From assembly GCF_018614915.1 (NCBI RefSeq), contig NZ_JAGGNU010000013.1:1-48734 (forward strand): 48,734 nucleotides of DNA, read 5' to 3'. Position numbers and translations under genes: made by a program. The DNA is from Variovorax paradoxus. GTDB taxonomy: Bacteria > Pseudomonadota > Gammaproteobacteria > Burkholderiales > Burkholderiaceae_C. The notes beneath the pieces were generated by a model. The model was given only the letters and a program-made list of their open reading frames with translations, was not told the origin of the DNA and searched no databases. This document shows positions 1-8,082 of this stretch, in pieces; the stretch's first letter is position 1, and each line of letters opens with the position of its first letter.

Positions 1-1256
1 GCGTGACCGACCAGATCGTCTACCTCGAGGAGGGCGACGTGGTCGACATCCAGCCGGGCAAGTACTGGATCGTCGACCGCGCCCACAAGCCGGTCACGCG
101 GCCGGTGCGCACCGTGCTCGCGCACAGCGGCGCCGTGGAGCTGGGCCCGTACCGCCACTACATGCAGAAGGAAATCTTCGAGCAGCCGCGCGCGATCGCC
201 GACACGCTCGAGGGCATCGAAGGCATCGTGCCCGAGCTCTTCGACGGCGCCGGCAGCGACGGCGCGCCGGGTGCGGCCGCCTGGCGCGTCTTCAAGGACA
301 TCGACAACGTGCTCATCCTGGCCTGCGGCACCAGCTACTACAGCGGCTGCACCGCCAAGTACTGGCTCGAAAGCATCGCCAGGCTCCCGACCCAGGTCGA
401 GATCGCGAGCGAGTACCGCTATCGCGATTCGGTGCCCGACCCGAAGACCCTGGTCGTGACCATCAGCCAATCGGGCGAAACCGCCGACACGCTGGCCGCG
501 CTGAAGCATGCGCGCTCGCTCGGCATGGAGCAGACCCTCACCATCTGCAACGTCGCGACCAGCGCGATGGTGCGCGAATGCAAGCTGGCCTACATCACGC
601 GCGCTGGCGTCGAGATCGGCGTGGCTTCGACCAAGGCCTTCACGACCCAGCTGGCCGGGCTCTTCCTGCTCACGCTGGCGCTGGCGCAGGCCAAGGGTCG
701 GCTCGGCGAAGACGACGAAGCGCGCTACCTGAAGGAGATGCGGCACATGCCGGTGGCGCTGCAATCGGTGCTGGCACTGGAGCCGCAGATCATCAGCTGG
801 GCCGAGGACTTCGCGCGCAAGGAGAACGCGCTTTTCCTGGGCCGCGGGTTGCACTACCCGATCGCGCTCGAAGGCGCGCTCAAGCTCAAGGAAGTGACCT
901 ACATCCACGCCGAAGCCTATGCCGCCGGCGAGCTCAAGCACGGCCCGCTCGCGCTGGTCACCAGCGAGATGCCGGTGGTGGCCGTGGCGCCCAACGACGC
1001 CCTGCTTGAAAAACTAAAGAGCAACCTGCAGGAGGTGCGTGCGCGCGGCGGCGTGCTCTACGTGCTGGCCGACGGCGACACCCGCATCGAGAGCGAAGAA
1101 GACCTGCACGTGATCCGCATGCCCGAGCACTACGGCGCCTTGTCGCCGCTGCTGCACGTGGTGCCGCTGCAGCTGCTGGCGTATCACACGGCCTGCGCGC
1201 GCGGGACCGACGTCGACAAGCCGCGCAATCTGGCGAAGAGCGTGACGGTGGAGTAG
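1..1256 (+). CDS. glmS: Glutamine-fructose-6-phosphate aminotransferase, 3' part
   Basis: This is the C-terminal ~417 residues of GlmS, which makes glucosamine-6-phosphate from fructose-6-phosphate and glutamine for cell-wall synthesis. The N-terminal glutaminase domain lies before the window. Visible are the linker ([12 protein letters not shown]), the first SIS domain (ACGTSYYSG, then SQSGETADT), the second SIS domain ([18 protein letters not shown]) and the hallmark C-terminus with [13 protein letters not shown]. The reading frame is open from base 1 and ends with TAG at 1254-1256. Its last ~60 bases are the conserved sequence that Tn7-family TnsD proteins bind as attTn7, and a Tn7-like element starts about 40 bp after the stop. 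Identity is very secure; only the start is missing. Confidence 0.97.
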   Translation, partial: VTDQIVYLEEGDVVDIQPGKYWIVDRAHKPVTRPVRTVLAHSGAVELGPYRHYMQKEIFEQPRAIADTLEGIEGIVPELFDGAGSDGAPGAAAWRVFKDIDNVLILACGTSYYSGCTAKYWLESIARLPTQVEIASEYRYRDSVPDPKTLVVTISQSGETADTLAALKHARSLGMEQTLTICNVATSAMVRECKLAYITRAGVEIGVASTKAFTTQLAGLFLLTLALAQAKGRLGEDDEARYLKEMRHMPVALQSVLALEPQIISWAEDFARKENALFLGRGLHYPIALEGALKLKEVTYIHAEAYAAGELKHGPLALVTSEMPVVAVAPNDALLEKLKSNLQEVRARGGVLYVLADGDTRIESEEDLHVIRMPEHYGALSPLLHVVPLQLLAYHTACARGTDVDKPRNLAKSVTVE

Positions 1257-1263
1257 GGGGCGG

Positions 1264-1281
1264 GAAGGCTGAAGGCGGCCT
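1264..1281 (+). terminator. Weak terminator-like hairpin after glmS
   Basis: An AAGGC/GCCTT stem with an 8-nt loop follows the glmS stop, and a short T-containing stretch (TAGATTT) comes after it. It may be what is left of the glmS terminator next to the transposon end. The stem is short and the U-run poor, so this is tentative. Confidence 0.3.
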
Positions 1282-1294
1282 TAGATTTACTAAG

Positions 1295-1449
1295 GTTGTG
1301 GGATTTTTCCCTAGGGAGATCGCCTCATTTGCTCAATATTTGAGTTGCGGGATTTTTCGACTAAGAACTTGAGCCCAATTTTCGCCGAGGGCGTCGAACG
1401 GCCTCACGTGGCCCTGAGTTTGCAAAGGTTGTGGATACTTCTTCCGAGG
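1295..1449 (+). repeat. Candidate TnsB-binding repeats, glmS-side transposon end
   Basis: Four imperfect ~21-22 bp direct repeats share the pattern GTTGnGGGATTTTTC...CTAnG. They start at 1295 (GTTGTGGGATTTTTCCC), 1344 (GTTGCGGGATTTTTCGAC), about 1369 (TTGAGCCCAATTTTCGCC) and about 1427 (GGTTGTGGATACTTC). Arrays of ~22-bp TnsB sites are the normal architecture of Tn7-family ends. The first two copies are nearly identical; the last two are diverged. Function is inferred from position and spacing. Confidence 0.55.
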
Positions 1450-1480
1450 CCCGCGGATCGGATTCAAGGAAAATTCTCGG

Positions 1481-1555
1481 GCGTGGCGTGGCGTGGCGTG
1501 GCGTGGCGTGGCGTGGCGTGGCGTGGCGTGGCGTGGCGTGGCGTGGCGTGGCGTG
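1481..1555. repeat. Pentanucleotide tandem repeat, 15 x GCGTG
   Basis: Fifteen uninterrupted copies of GCGTG lie just inside the transposon end, between the putative TnsB sites and the first cargo gene. All three frames are open through it, which creates false reading frames. A perfect array of this length should be prone to slippage, so copy number may vary between isolates. Confidence 0.95.
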
Positions 1556-1810
1556 GCGCAAGGCGCAAACGTGAACTAGGGCGCACTCTGCGGCGCCGCC
1601 GGTGGCTGCCGTTGTTGGGAAGGAGACCAACTTCGGCTTCAGACTGAGCGGACACTCGGTCCGGGTCGATTGAATGCCGGCCGTGACCGAAAGCGATGCC
1701 TAGCAAATCGCCTCCTTGCAGCGCGTCAATCCCGTCGGCCTAGAAACTGCGTTGGTACGGCATCGGCATGAACCACCCAACTGCATTGCCTAGTTTGCTG
1801 GCGGCGAGAG
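1556..1810. other. Non-coding stretch between transposon end and first cargo gene
   Basis: I see no gene or clear regulatory element here. The short open frames are extensions of the GCGTG array or antisense to the downstream metallopeptidase gene. Together with the end repeats and the pentamer array it makes a 554-bp gap between glmS and the ImmA/IrrE gene. Confidence 0.6.
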
Positions 1811-2677
1811 TTATAACGAAGGCAAGTTCGTCGTCATGTCTTCTTCCGGCGCATCCGGATGTTCCACCCCAGGTGCATCGAGAACTAACAGAGAGATGGA
1901 CATGTCGTACCGGTCGGAAAGTACGACCATCTCGCGCACAGGCAGCCTGATGGGCCAGACGCCCTCGGGGTGCTCTACGCCCGAGCGATAGTCCGCCGTG
2001 GAAAGCGCTTGGTCTGCGCACACAACGAGCGAGCCCAACGGCAGTTCCATACCTACCTGTAGCGTTCCGAACGTGTATTTCTTCGCGCTGCCACTGGCCT
2101 TCCACCAGTGCAGCATCCCCTCCCGTCCCATGACGGCGACGGCTGCCTGATCGGTGAACTCCAACCACTTGAGGATCGCGGCAGTCAAAGAGACGCCGTA
2201 ACGGTCGGCGCACTCGCTTAGGAGATCAAGAGTGATCCGACGCCCACGTACCTGTTGGGTGTAGTCGTCGATGGGCATGAGCAGGTACGACGCGAACTGG
2301 TCTGCCTCACGTTCGATGCGGGCGCCCGTGATACCCACCGTCGCGCTCTGGGAGCACTGGAACGCCTCCTGTAGCTTGCGATGCAGGACGTAGTGCCCGA
2401 ACTCATGCGCAACGGTGAAGTTGGATCGTCCTGGCAGGTCGGGGTGCGGGTGGTACAGCAGCGCCCAGACCTTTCGCTCCTTCAGCCAGAACAACCCGCC
2501 CTCGAAGCCTTTCAGCTCTCGGGCTTGCAACTCCCCGATGGGCGCCTCGGGCGCCACGTTCCTGGACCATTCCTGGGCCAACGCTCCCGCGTTGATCGGA
2601 AACGTGAGGCCATGGACGACGCGCCACAGCTGCGCCATCTTGATCGCCTCGCGCGCTGGAGAAAGCGCCTGGATCAA
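1811..2677 (-). CDS. ImmA/IrrE family metallopeptidase (CapP-like)
   Basis: A predicted cytoplasmic zinc metallopeptidase of 288 residues. The gluzincin motif HEFGH is at residues 91-95, with a downstream glutamate in READQFASYLLMP (~125) typical of the COG2856/ImmA-IrrE family. In characterised pairs such as ImmA-ImmR and CapP-CapH, the peptidase cleaves the partner HTH repressor after a DNA-damage cue. Its gene follows the XRE gene in the same direction and overlaps it (TTG start within TTGA). An ATG at 2638, preceded by GAGG, is a credible alternative start and would remove 13 residues. The pair faces away from the CBASS operon, the arrangement of CapHP-regulated CBASS loci. The family assignment is firm; the role as CBASS regulator is inferred from position. 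Confidence 0.88.
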   Translation of the reverse strand: MIQALSPAREAIKMAQLWRVVHGLTFPINAGALAQEWSRNVAPEAPIGELQARELKGFEGGLFWLKERKVWALLYHPHPDLPGRSNFTVAHEFGHYVLHRKLQEAFQCSQSATVGITGARIEREADQFASYLLMPIDDYTQQVRGRRITLDLLSECADRYGVSLTAAILKWLEFTDQAAVAVMGREGMLHWWKASGSAKKYTFGTLQVGMELPLGSLVVCADQALSTADYRSGVEHPEGVWPIRLPVREMVVLSDRYDMSISLLVLDAPGVEHPDAPEEDMTTNLPSL

Positions 2678-3000
2678 GACCCGGCCTTCTTGTCGAGGAC
2701 GCTGAGGATCTCCTGCAACTGCTGCTTCACCCCGTTGTCCAGCGACTGGTATTTGCGGAAGAAGGCTTCGTCGGCCACGTCGATCGACGGTTCGGCGACG
2801 TCGTCATTCATCAGGAACTCGGGCGTCACGCCCAACACCTTCGCCACCTCATTGATCCGGTCGGCGGACGGGCGGGCCTTTTCCTTGTTCTCCAGTTCCC
2901 ATACGGATGACTTGGACGCACCGATCTGCTCGGCGAACTGTTCCAGTGTCAAGCCTGCTTTCTTCCGCAATGTGCGGACCTTCTCGCCCAGTGTTGGCAT
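2674..3000 (-). CDS. XRE-family HTH repressor (CapH-like)
   Basis: A 108-residue protein. Residues ~5-60 form a classic lambda-Cro/C1 HTH (KVRTLRKKAGLTLEQFAEQI, then GASKSSVWELENKEKARPSA), followed by a short helical C-terminal part. The ATG at 2998-3000 is chosen because it places the HTH at the N-terminus; longer readings run into the divergent promoter. The stop overlaps the start of the ImmA/IrrE gene. Its promoter region is shared with the CBASS operon and contains a concentric inverted repeat suited to a dimeric repressor. By analogy with CapH it would repress the defence genes until cleaved by the partner peptidase; this is inference. Confidence 0.88.
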   Translation of the reverse strand: MPTLGEKVRTLRKKAGLTLEQFAEQIGASKSSVWELENKEKARPSADRINEVAKVLGVTPEFLMNDDVAEPSIDVADEAFFRKYQSLDNGVKQQLQEILSVLDKKAGS

Positions 3001-3030
3001 GCTTGTTCGGATTTCCGATAAAAAAAGTAC

Positions 3031-3085
3031 TTGACTCCGGAAGTTCGGGAGTCCACAATTTTTATTGTGATAGTTCCGAACTTCC
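3031..3085 (+). promoter_or_regulatory. Divergent promoter/operator of the CBASS operon
   Basis: A perfect 10-bp inverted repeat, GGAAGTTCGG (3039-3048) and CCGAACTTCC (3076-3085), surrounds a smaller one, CACAAT (3054-3059) and ATTGTG (3064-3069), with almost the same centre. On the plus strand TTGACT (3031-3036) is 17 bp from CACAAT (3054-3059), a plausible sigma-70 pair lying inside the palindrome. Binding of the XRE protein here would block transcription of the CBASS genes. Confidence 0.6.
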
Positions 3086-3174
3086 TGCGCAACCCCGATT
3101 TGGTAACACAGCCAGAGGAGAAGAGGGAAGTCGGGATTTCGCAATCAACCAACCGATCCTGAAAGGGGACGACC

Positions 3175-3339
3175 ATGAGCAAGACGTTGAAGCCCGGTAC
3201 GCCGGCACCGAAGTCCGGCCAGTACCAGAACCCGGGCACCGGCAACGAAGTGACCGGCGTGAAGGGCAAGCCGCTGCCGCCGACGCCGCGGCCCGGCCAA
3301 GGCTACAAGCTGGTGGACCCCACCAAGCACAAACGCTGA
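3175..3339 (+). CDS. Small YjzC-like protein at the head of the CBASS operon
   Basis: This 54-residue basic protein starts at the ATG 3175, preceded by GAAAGGGG. It is rich in Gly, Pro and Lys and has the pattern KPGTPAPKSGQY ... PLPPTPRPGQGY ... DPTKHKR, which resembles the YjzC-like family of tiny proteins. I do not know its function. It is the first gene after the operator and lies 58 bp upstream of the CD-NTase, so it is probably co-transcribed. The good ribosome binding site and family-like sequence argue against a chance frame. It could be a structural accessory or a regulator of the cyclase. Confidence 0.7.
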   Translation: MSKTLKPGTPAPKSGQYQNPGTGNEVTGVKGKPLPPTPRPGQGYKLVDPTKHKR

Positions 3340-3397
3340 GCTTGGGCGAGTTCCAGGTGAAGCCGGCAGTCATCGACAAGAATTTCAAGGAAACCCT

Positions 3398-4660
3398 GTG
3401 ATCCGCGAACCTGTGACTCTCCCTCAGCGCCCCCTCATCTCCATGCGCTCCTCGGCGCGCTTCTTCCACCTGGTGGATGCCATCGCCCGCGCCCACGAGC
3501 CCACAACCACCCAGTTGACAGCGCTGGAGCGCTCCTACAACAGCACCGGTGAGTTCCTCTCGGCATGTCCGGAGTTCCAGGGCGACCTAATCCAGATCCA
3601 CGCCCACGGTTCCCGGCAGTTGGGCACCATCGTGCGGCCCCGTGATGGCTCCCGGGAGGGCTTCGACATCGATCTGATCGCGCGCCTGGCGTCAGGGGCG
3701 CGTCGCAAATACGAGGGCGAGCACGGGCCGGCCCTGCTGCTCGACCGCCTGCATCGCGCCTTGTCCCGCTACGCCGATGCGCATAAGCTCCGGCTGCACC
3801 GCTGGGAGCGTTGTGCGACGCTGGAGTATGCCGAAGGCATGTGCGCCGACATCGCGCCGGTCATTGACTCTCCGTTGTGGGCAGCGCCGTTCGGCGAGAC
3901 GCACGGCCTCATCCCTGATCGCGAACTGCGGCTCTTCGACTCCACGAACCCGCGCGGGTACGCGAAGCATTTCGATCTCGCCGCCACGATCTCGCCGAAT
4001 TTCACAGCCGTGATGAGCTTTTCGGAGGCGATGGCTTCGGAGACGCGCGCGGAAGTGACGCCGCTGCCTGCCGCGCAAGAGGTGTTCGACCGGCTGCTGT
4101 GCCGCCTGGTGCAACTGCTGAAACTGCATCGCAATGTGGCCTTCGGCAATGCGCAGGGGAGCCAGGACATGGCGCCTTCCTCTGTCTTCCTGACGACGCT
4201 GGCCGCGATGGCGTATGCGGTGGAGGCGCCGCAGCCGCACGAGAGTCCCCTGGAACTGCTGCTCGACATCGTTGAGCGGATGCCGTTGCACTTCGAGCGG
4301 ATTCCCCGGCCCGGCGGTTCCGAAGAATGGATCTTGCCCAACCCGTCCGCCCCGCGAGACAACCTGGCGGCCAGCATGAATTCTCCTGGAGCGCGACAGG
4401 GGGCGTTTTTCTCGTGGCATCAACGCCTGATCGGTGATCTGAAGCGCATCCTGCACGCGATCGAGAACCATGAGGGCCTGGATGTCCTGATCAAGGCGCT
4501 GGACGGCGCATTCGGACCCCGCTGCGCAGGTGCCATCCAGCAGGACCAGACCCAGCGTCGGCAAAGCAGCCGCGTCGCGGGCCGGGTGACGCTGATCTCG
4601 TCGGCGGCAGCCGCGCCGGTCAGCGTCGCAGCGCGGCCCCATACGTATTTCGGCCGCTGA
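3398..4660 (+). CDS. CD-NTase (cGAS/DncV-like nucleotidyltransferase) of CBASS
   Basis: A 420-residue cyclic-oligonucleotide synthase candidate. Residues 71-72 are the GS of the polymerase-beta-like fold (HAHGSRQLGTIVRP). FDIDLI supplies D90 and D92, and CADIAP supplies D151, giving the complete metal-binding triad. Such enzymes make a cyclic di- or trinucleotide on phage infection to activate an effector. The GTG at 3398 is preferred because AAGGA lies 7 nt upstream; ATG 3443 is possible but lacks one. The stop overlaps the start of the E2-like gene by one base. The C-terminus ends TYFGR, notable because CBASS E2-type proteins act on the cyclase C-terminus. The nucleotide product cannot be read from sequence. 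Confidence 0.88.
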   Translation: MIREPVTLPQRPLISMRSSARFFHLVDAIARAHEPTTTQLTALERSYNSTGEFLSACPEFQGDLIQIHAHGSRQLGTIVRPRDGSREGFDIDLIARLASGARRKYEGEHGPALLLDRLHRALSRYADAHKLRLHRWERCATLEYAEGMCADIAPVIDSPLWAAPFGETHGLIPDRELRLFDSTNPRGYAKHFDLAATISPNFTAVMSFSEAMASETRAEVTPLPAAQEVFDRLLCRLVQLLKLHRNVAFGNAQGSQDMAPSSVFLTTLAAMAYAVEAPQPHESPLELLLDIVERMPLHFERIPRPGGSEEWILPNPSAPRDNLAASMNSPGARQGAFFSWHQRLIGDLKRILHAIENHEGLDVLIKALDGAFGPRCAGAIQQDQTQRRQSSRVAGRVTLISSAAAAPVSVAARPHTYFGR

Positions 4661-5115
4661 TGACACCGTACCCGGGCCCGCCCGTACCGACCTTGGCGCA
4701 GCGAGCCATGGAACTGCGCGCCCTGCCTCTCGATGGCGCCCGGCTGATGTTTCTGTCGGGCCGCGCCTTGCGCTATCGATTCCAGCTGGCGCCGAGCGAC
4801 TTCGGTCGCGTCTACGAGTGTGAACTGCGCCTGACACCCGATTCGCGCCCACCGGAAATGTTCGTGCTGAGTCCTGACCTGACGACCCTTGCTGACGAAG
4901 CCGCGCTGCCGCACATCTACCCCAACAACGGTCCCGGCACCAAGCTGTGTCTATGGTGGCCGAAACAGCGCGAGTGGCTGCCGCAGATGAAGCTGGTTGA
5001 CACCTACATCGCCTGGACCGCGGAGTGGCTGTGGCATTTCGAGGACTGGTTGACCACAGGGGTGTGGGCCGGCGGCGGCGAGCATCCGCAGCAAAGCAGG
5101 AAGCGTTGGGCTTGA
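4660..5115 (+). CDS. E2-like (ubiquitin-conjugating fold) protein of type II-short CBASS
   Basis: A 151-residue protein. Its central part LPHIYPNNG...KLCLWWP...EW matches the active-site region of prokaryotic E2 domains, with H85 upstream of a candidate catalytic C97 and the conserved Trp-rich helix WTAEWLWHFEDW (119-130). No E1-like adenylation domain is present here or nearby. This points to the type II-short CBASS arrangement, where a lone E2 acts on the cyclase C-terminus to control its activity. The gene overlaps the CD-NTase stop (TGATGA), implying translational coupling. The E2 assignment rests on motif reading without an alignment. Confidence 0.8.
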   Translation: MTPYPGPPVPTLAQRAMELRALPLDGARLMFLSGRALRYRFQLAPSDFGRVYECELRLTPDSRPPEMFVLSPDLTTLADEAALPHIYPNNGPGTKLCLWWPKQREWLPQMKLVDTYIAWTAEWLWHFEDWLTTGVWAGGGEHPQQSRKRWA

Positions 5116-5172
5116 GCCAGCGGCGCCCGAGACCGCAAGACAACAGCAATGATGCAAGGAGCAGAGAAACGC

Positions 5173-6081
5173 ATGAATGAAATTGACAAGAAGCAGGTCG
5201 AGCCGCGAATGCTCAATTTGCTGCGTGCCAGGACATTGATCTACCGGCGGGCCAAGAATGTCCAAGCGGCGGGCCTCGTGATCTCGCTCGTTTTCCCGAT
5301 CGTCGGACTGATCGTGTCAGCGCTGCTCCTCCCGTCGAAGCCGTTCATCGCGTTCGCCGCCCTGATGTTCAGCTTCTTGGAGGTTTTGCTTCTTGATCGC
5401 TGGCACCGTGCGCAGCTCAAGAACGCGGCCAAGCTGCAGGAGGATTTCGACTGCACGGTATTGCAGATGGATTGGAACGCTTTTCTGGTTGGCAGTCGGA
5501 TCGACCCCGAAGATGTCTTTGCCGACGCATGCAAGAAGCTCGGTGACAAGGACGAGCAACGGCTGATCAACTGGTATCCGCTCGCCGTCAAGGAGTTGCC
5601 ACTCCATTTGGCAAGGCTGGTGTGCCAGCGCACCAACCTTTGGTATGACAGCGCTTTGCGCAAGCGCTACAGACGCGTTCTCTTGACCGGCTGCGTGGTC
5701 CTGGTCGCGGTGGCTGGATTCACCTCGCTTGCGATCGACCACACCATGACGACTTTCGTGCTCTCGACGCTGGCTCCGATGACGCCGGTGATGATCTGGG
5801 CGCTCAGGGAATGCAACCGGCAGGCCGCGACCGTTGAGTTGCTGGACCGTCTGAACGATGAAGTCAAGAAGCTCTGGGACCGCTCTCGCGGCGGCGCAAC
5901 GGAACAGGAGATCAGCATGCGGTCGCGCGAGCTGCAAGATGCCATCTTCAACCACCGCGCCTCCAGTCCGTTGATCTTTGATTGGGTCTACAACCTGTTG
6001 CGCAGGCAGATGGAAGAGCGAATGAACGCTGGCGCCGACCACTGGGTGAGTGAACTGCGCGCGGCCGGCAACGTGCGCTGA
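5173..6081 (+). CDS. S-4TM family putative pore-forming CBASS effector
   Basis: A 302-residue membrane protein with four hydrophobic segments in two pairs, roughly residues 34-53, 58-75, 169-188 and 193-211, separated by a charged cytoplasmic domain. The stretch CQRTNLWYDSALRKRYRR just before the second pair and the start MNEIDKKQVEPRML are characteristic of SMODS-associated 4TM effectors. These are thought to open pores in the inner membrane when a cyclic nucleotide binds, killing the infected cell. ATG 5173 is preferred over 5149 because family members begin MNxI and an AAGGAG lies upstream. It sits between two CD-NTase genes and is the only effector in the locus. Confidence 0.85.
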   Translation: MNEIDKKQVEPRMLNLLRARTLIYRRAKNVQAAGLVISLVFPIVGLIVSALLLPSKPFIAFAALMFSFLEVLLLDRWHRAQLKNAAKLQEDFDCTVLQMDWNAFLVGSRIDPEDVFADACKKLGDKDEQRLINWYPLAVKELPLHLARLVCQRTNLWYDSALRKRYRRVLLTGCVVLVAVAGFTSLAIDHTMTTFVLSTLAPMTPVMIWALRECNRQAATVELLDRLNDEVKKLWDRSRGGATEQEISMRSRELQDAIFNHRASSPLIFDWVYNLLRRQMEERMNAGADHWVSELRAAGNVR

Positions 6082-6083
6082 AG

Positions 6084-7538
6084 ATGGGTAGAAGAATGAA
6101 ACTGGTCCATGACTTCAATGCCTTCCTGAACGACACCGTCAACCTCAACAGCACGCGCTTCGATCAGCTCGAAAGCAGCATCGAAGCCATCAAGACGGCG
6201 GTGCGAGGGCTAGACTGGAAGCCTGCCATCGTCGGCTTCGCCGCGCAAGGGTCTTGGGCTCACAAGACCATCATCAGGCCCCTACCTGGAGATCCGTTCG
6301 ATGCGGACCTGCTGGTTTACGTGAGGCCGGTCGCGGGCTGAGAAGCGAGGGACTACATCAACGAGCTGCATGAGGAGATGGGGAAGCTCGGTCTGTACAA
6401 GGACAAGATCAGGCGCTACTCGCATTGCATCACCATCGAGTATGCGGGCGAGCGCAAGATCGACGTGGCACCTTGCGTGAAGGAGCGTCTACAAACGGGT
6501 GTCTGGGAGGTTTGCAATCGTGATTCCAATCTCTTCGAAAAATCCAACCCGCTCGATTACACGGACTGGTTGATTGAGCGCAACGGCATTTGCGGGAACA
6601 ACAACTTCCGCAAGGCCACTCGTTTGCTGAAGTACCTCAGGGACATCAAGACAAACTTAACCTGTCCCTCGTTCCTCCTGACGACGTTGCTTGGCAAGCA
6701 TGTGTACGCCTCCGACAAGGGGGCTGCGGGGTTCGTGGATGTCCCCACGACGCTCAAGACGCTGGTTGACCGGCTCGATGACTGGCTGCAGGCCAATCCA
6801 AGCAAGCCTACGGTGCGAAATCCCGTGCTGTTCGAGGAAATCCAAAGCTCTGCTTGGGACGACACCAAGTACTCGAACTTCCGAGCGAAGATTAATCTTT
6901 ACCGCGGGTGGATCGATGACGCCTACGATGAGCCAGACAAAGAGGAAAGCATCGGCAAGTGGCAGCGTGTGTTCGGCGAGGACTTTGCCGTTCGGGAGGT
7001 TGTCGAAAAGGCTGGCAAGGTCAGTGAAGCGGCGCTGTCCGCCGTCCGGGGGAGCCCGGTGTCGGCTGGCGTGGCCGATCTGGTGGCCTTGGTGAAGAAG
7101 ATCGGCCGTGCGGCTCTGCCAAGTGGCTTTGATTGTCTGCCGCACATGCGTCGTCCGCGATGGCGAGCAGCTGCAGGCTCGCGGCTGACCGTGAATGTTG
7201 GTGCGCAACTGTGGACCTCCCGCTATGGGCAGAACGTCCGCTCGCTTGCCTCGCTCGCGCCCACGCAGCCCGGATACTGGATCCGTTTCAATGCCAGCAA
7301 TAGTCTCGGGCTCCCTTTCCCGGAGACCTACATGGTCGAATGGCGTGTGACCAACACGGATGAAGTCGCGCGACGTGCCAATGCGCTGCGTGGAGACTAC
7401 TACCGCTCCGACGAGCCAGGTTTTCGCTGGGAGCAGTTGTCCTATCGGGGTGTACATATGGTTGAGGCCTTCCTCATCCGCAAAGCCGACGACACCCTTC
7501 TAGGCAAGAGCGATCCGTTTTATGTGGTTATCGAATGA
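6084..7538 (+). pseudogene. Second CD-NTase with AGS-C sensor domain, interrupted by one in-frame TGA
   Basis: The frame from 6084 (or the ATG at 6096) to 7538 is open except for TGA at 6339-6341. Read through, it gives a 484-residue SMODS nucleotidyltransferase: GS at 56-57, D73 and D75 in PFDADLLV, the third Asp in ERKIDVAP (~127), a helical body, and a C-terminal immunoglobulin-like AGS-C domain ending SDPFYVVIE. The context GLY-stop-EARDY suggests Trp TGG became TGA. The stop separates the first two catalytic aspartates from the third, so neither half alone should be active. An ATG at 6378 preceded by GAGGAG could restart translation of the C-terminal part. S-4TM effectors commonly pair with AGS-C cyclases, so this may be the effector's original partner. 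Sequencing error is possible. Confidence 0.82.
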
Positions 7539-7643
7539 GAGTGAAGGTCCCGTCGTCTTTTCCTCTCCCTAGTTGATTGAAAAAACCATTCCGCGGATTA
7601 ACGATGTCAAGGAGGGAAACTGAGGGAATTTGTTCGGCAACTA

Positions 7644-7868
7644 TCAACGATGATCCCTCTTGCCGTCCTCTAGCACGGGTCTGAAGTTAAGGATGCGAAG
7701 AACGCTTGATCTCTTGCCGCAGGGGCAGTGGTCAGAGTACTTGGCCATATGGGCGGGAACGCTGTCGTCGGGGGCGACCAAGTTGACGTCCGGCGGCAAG
7801 GGCTCCGCTCCCGCTTTGGCCATCGTTGCAGTGAGCAGAAGGGGCGTGATCCAAGCAACGTGTCGCAT
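7644..7868 (-). pseudogene. Possible remnant of a small secreted protein
   Basis: A 74-codon frame begins with a signal-peptide-like segment (ITPLLLTATMAKAGAEP, cleavage likely after AKA or AGA). The segment PLPPDVNLVAPDDSVPAHMAKYS after it resembles the mature start of small exported proteins; after that the sequence loses any recognisable pattern. It lies alone in the ~540-bp gap between CBASS and the Wadjet-like operon, on the opposite strand. It is either a truncated gene or a chance frame. Nothing else is visible in this gap. Confidence 0.35.
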
Positions 7869-8082
7869 TGTTTAGCACCTCTTGTGATGTTCGGGAGCGT
7901 ATGCATCCCGCAGGCCGCGTCACCAGCCACCGACCCAAGGCAATTTCCTGTTCGTCCAGCACAGCGGGGTCGGGCTGCTTCTCTTTTGGTTGCTGCCGTT
8001 TGCGAACAGAATGCCGCCATCCTGTGTCCTCGTAGCTTCAACTCGGCTACGTTGCGCCCAAATCCTAGGTTCGAAAGACTCA

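Noticed and set aside
1345..1706. Open frames on both strands through the GCGTG array
   Set aside because: They consist largely of translated pentamer repeats with no family features or ribosome binding site; a 5-bp repeat without stops opens every frame.
3692..5149. 485-codon minus-strand frame opposite the CD-NTase and E2-like genes
   Set aside because: Arg/Ala/Gly-rich antisense shadow of high-GC coding sequence; the plus-strand genes have full motif sets and coupled starts.
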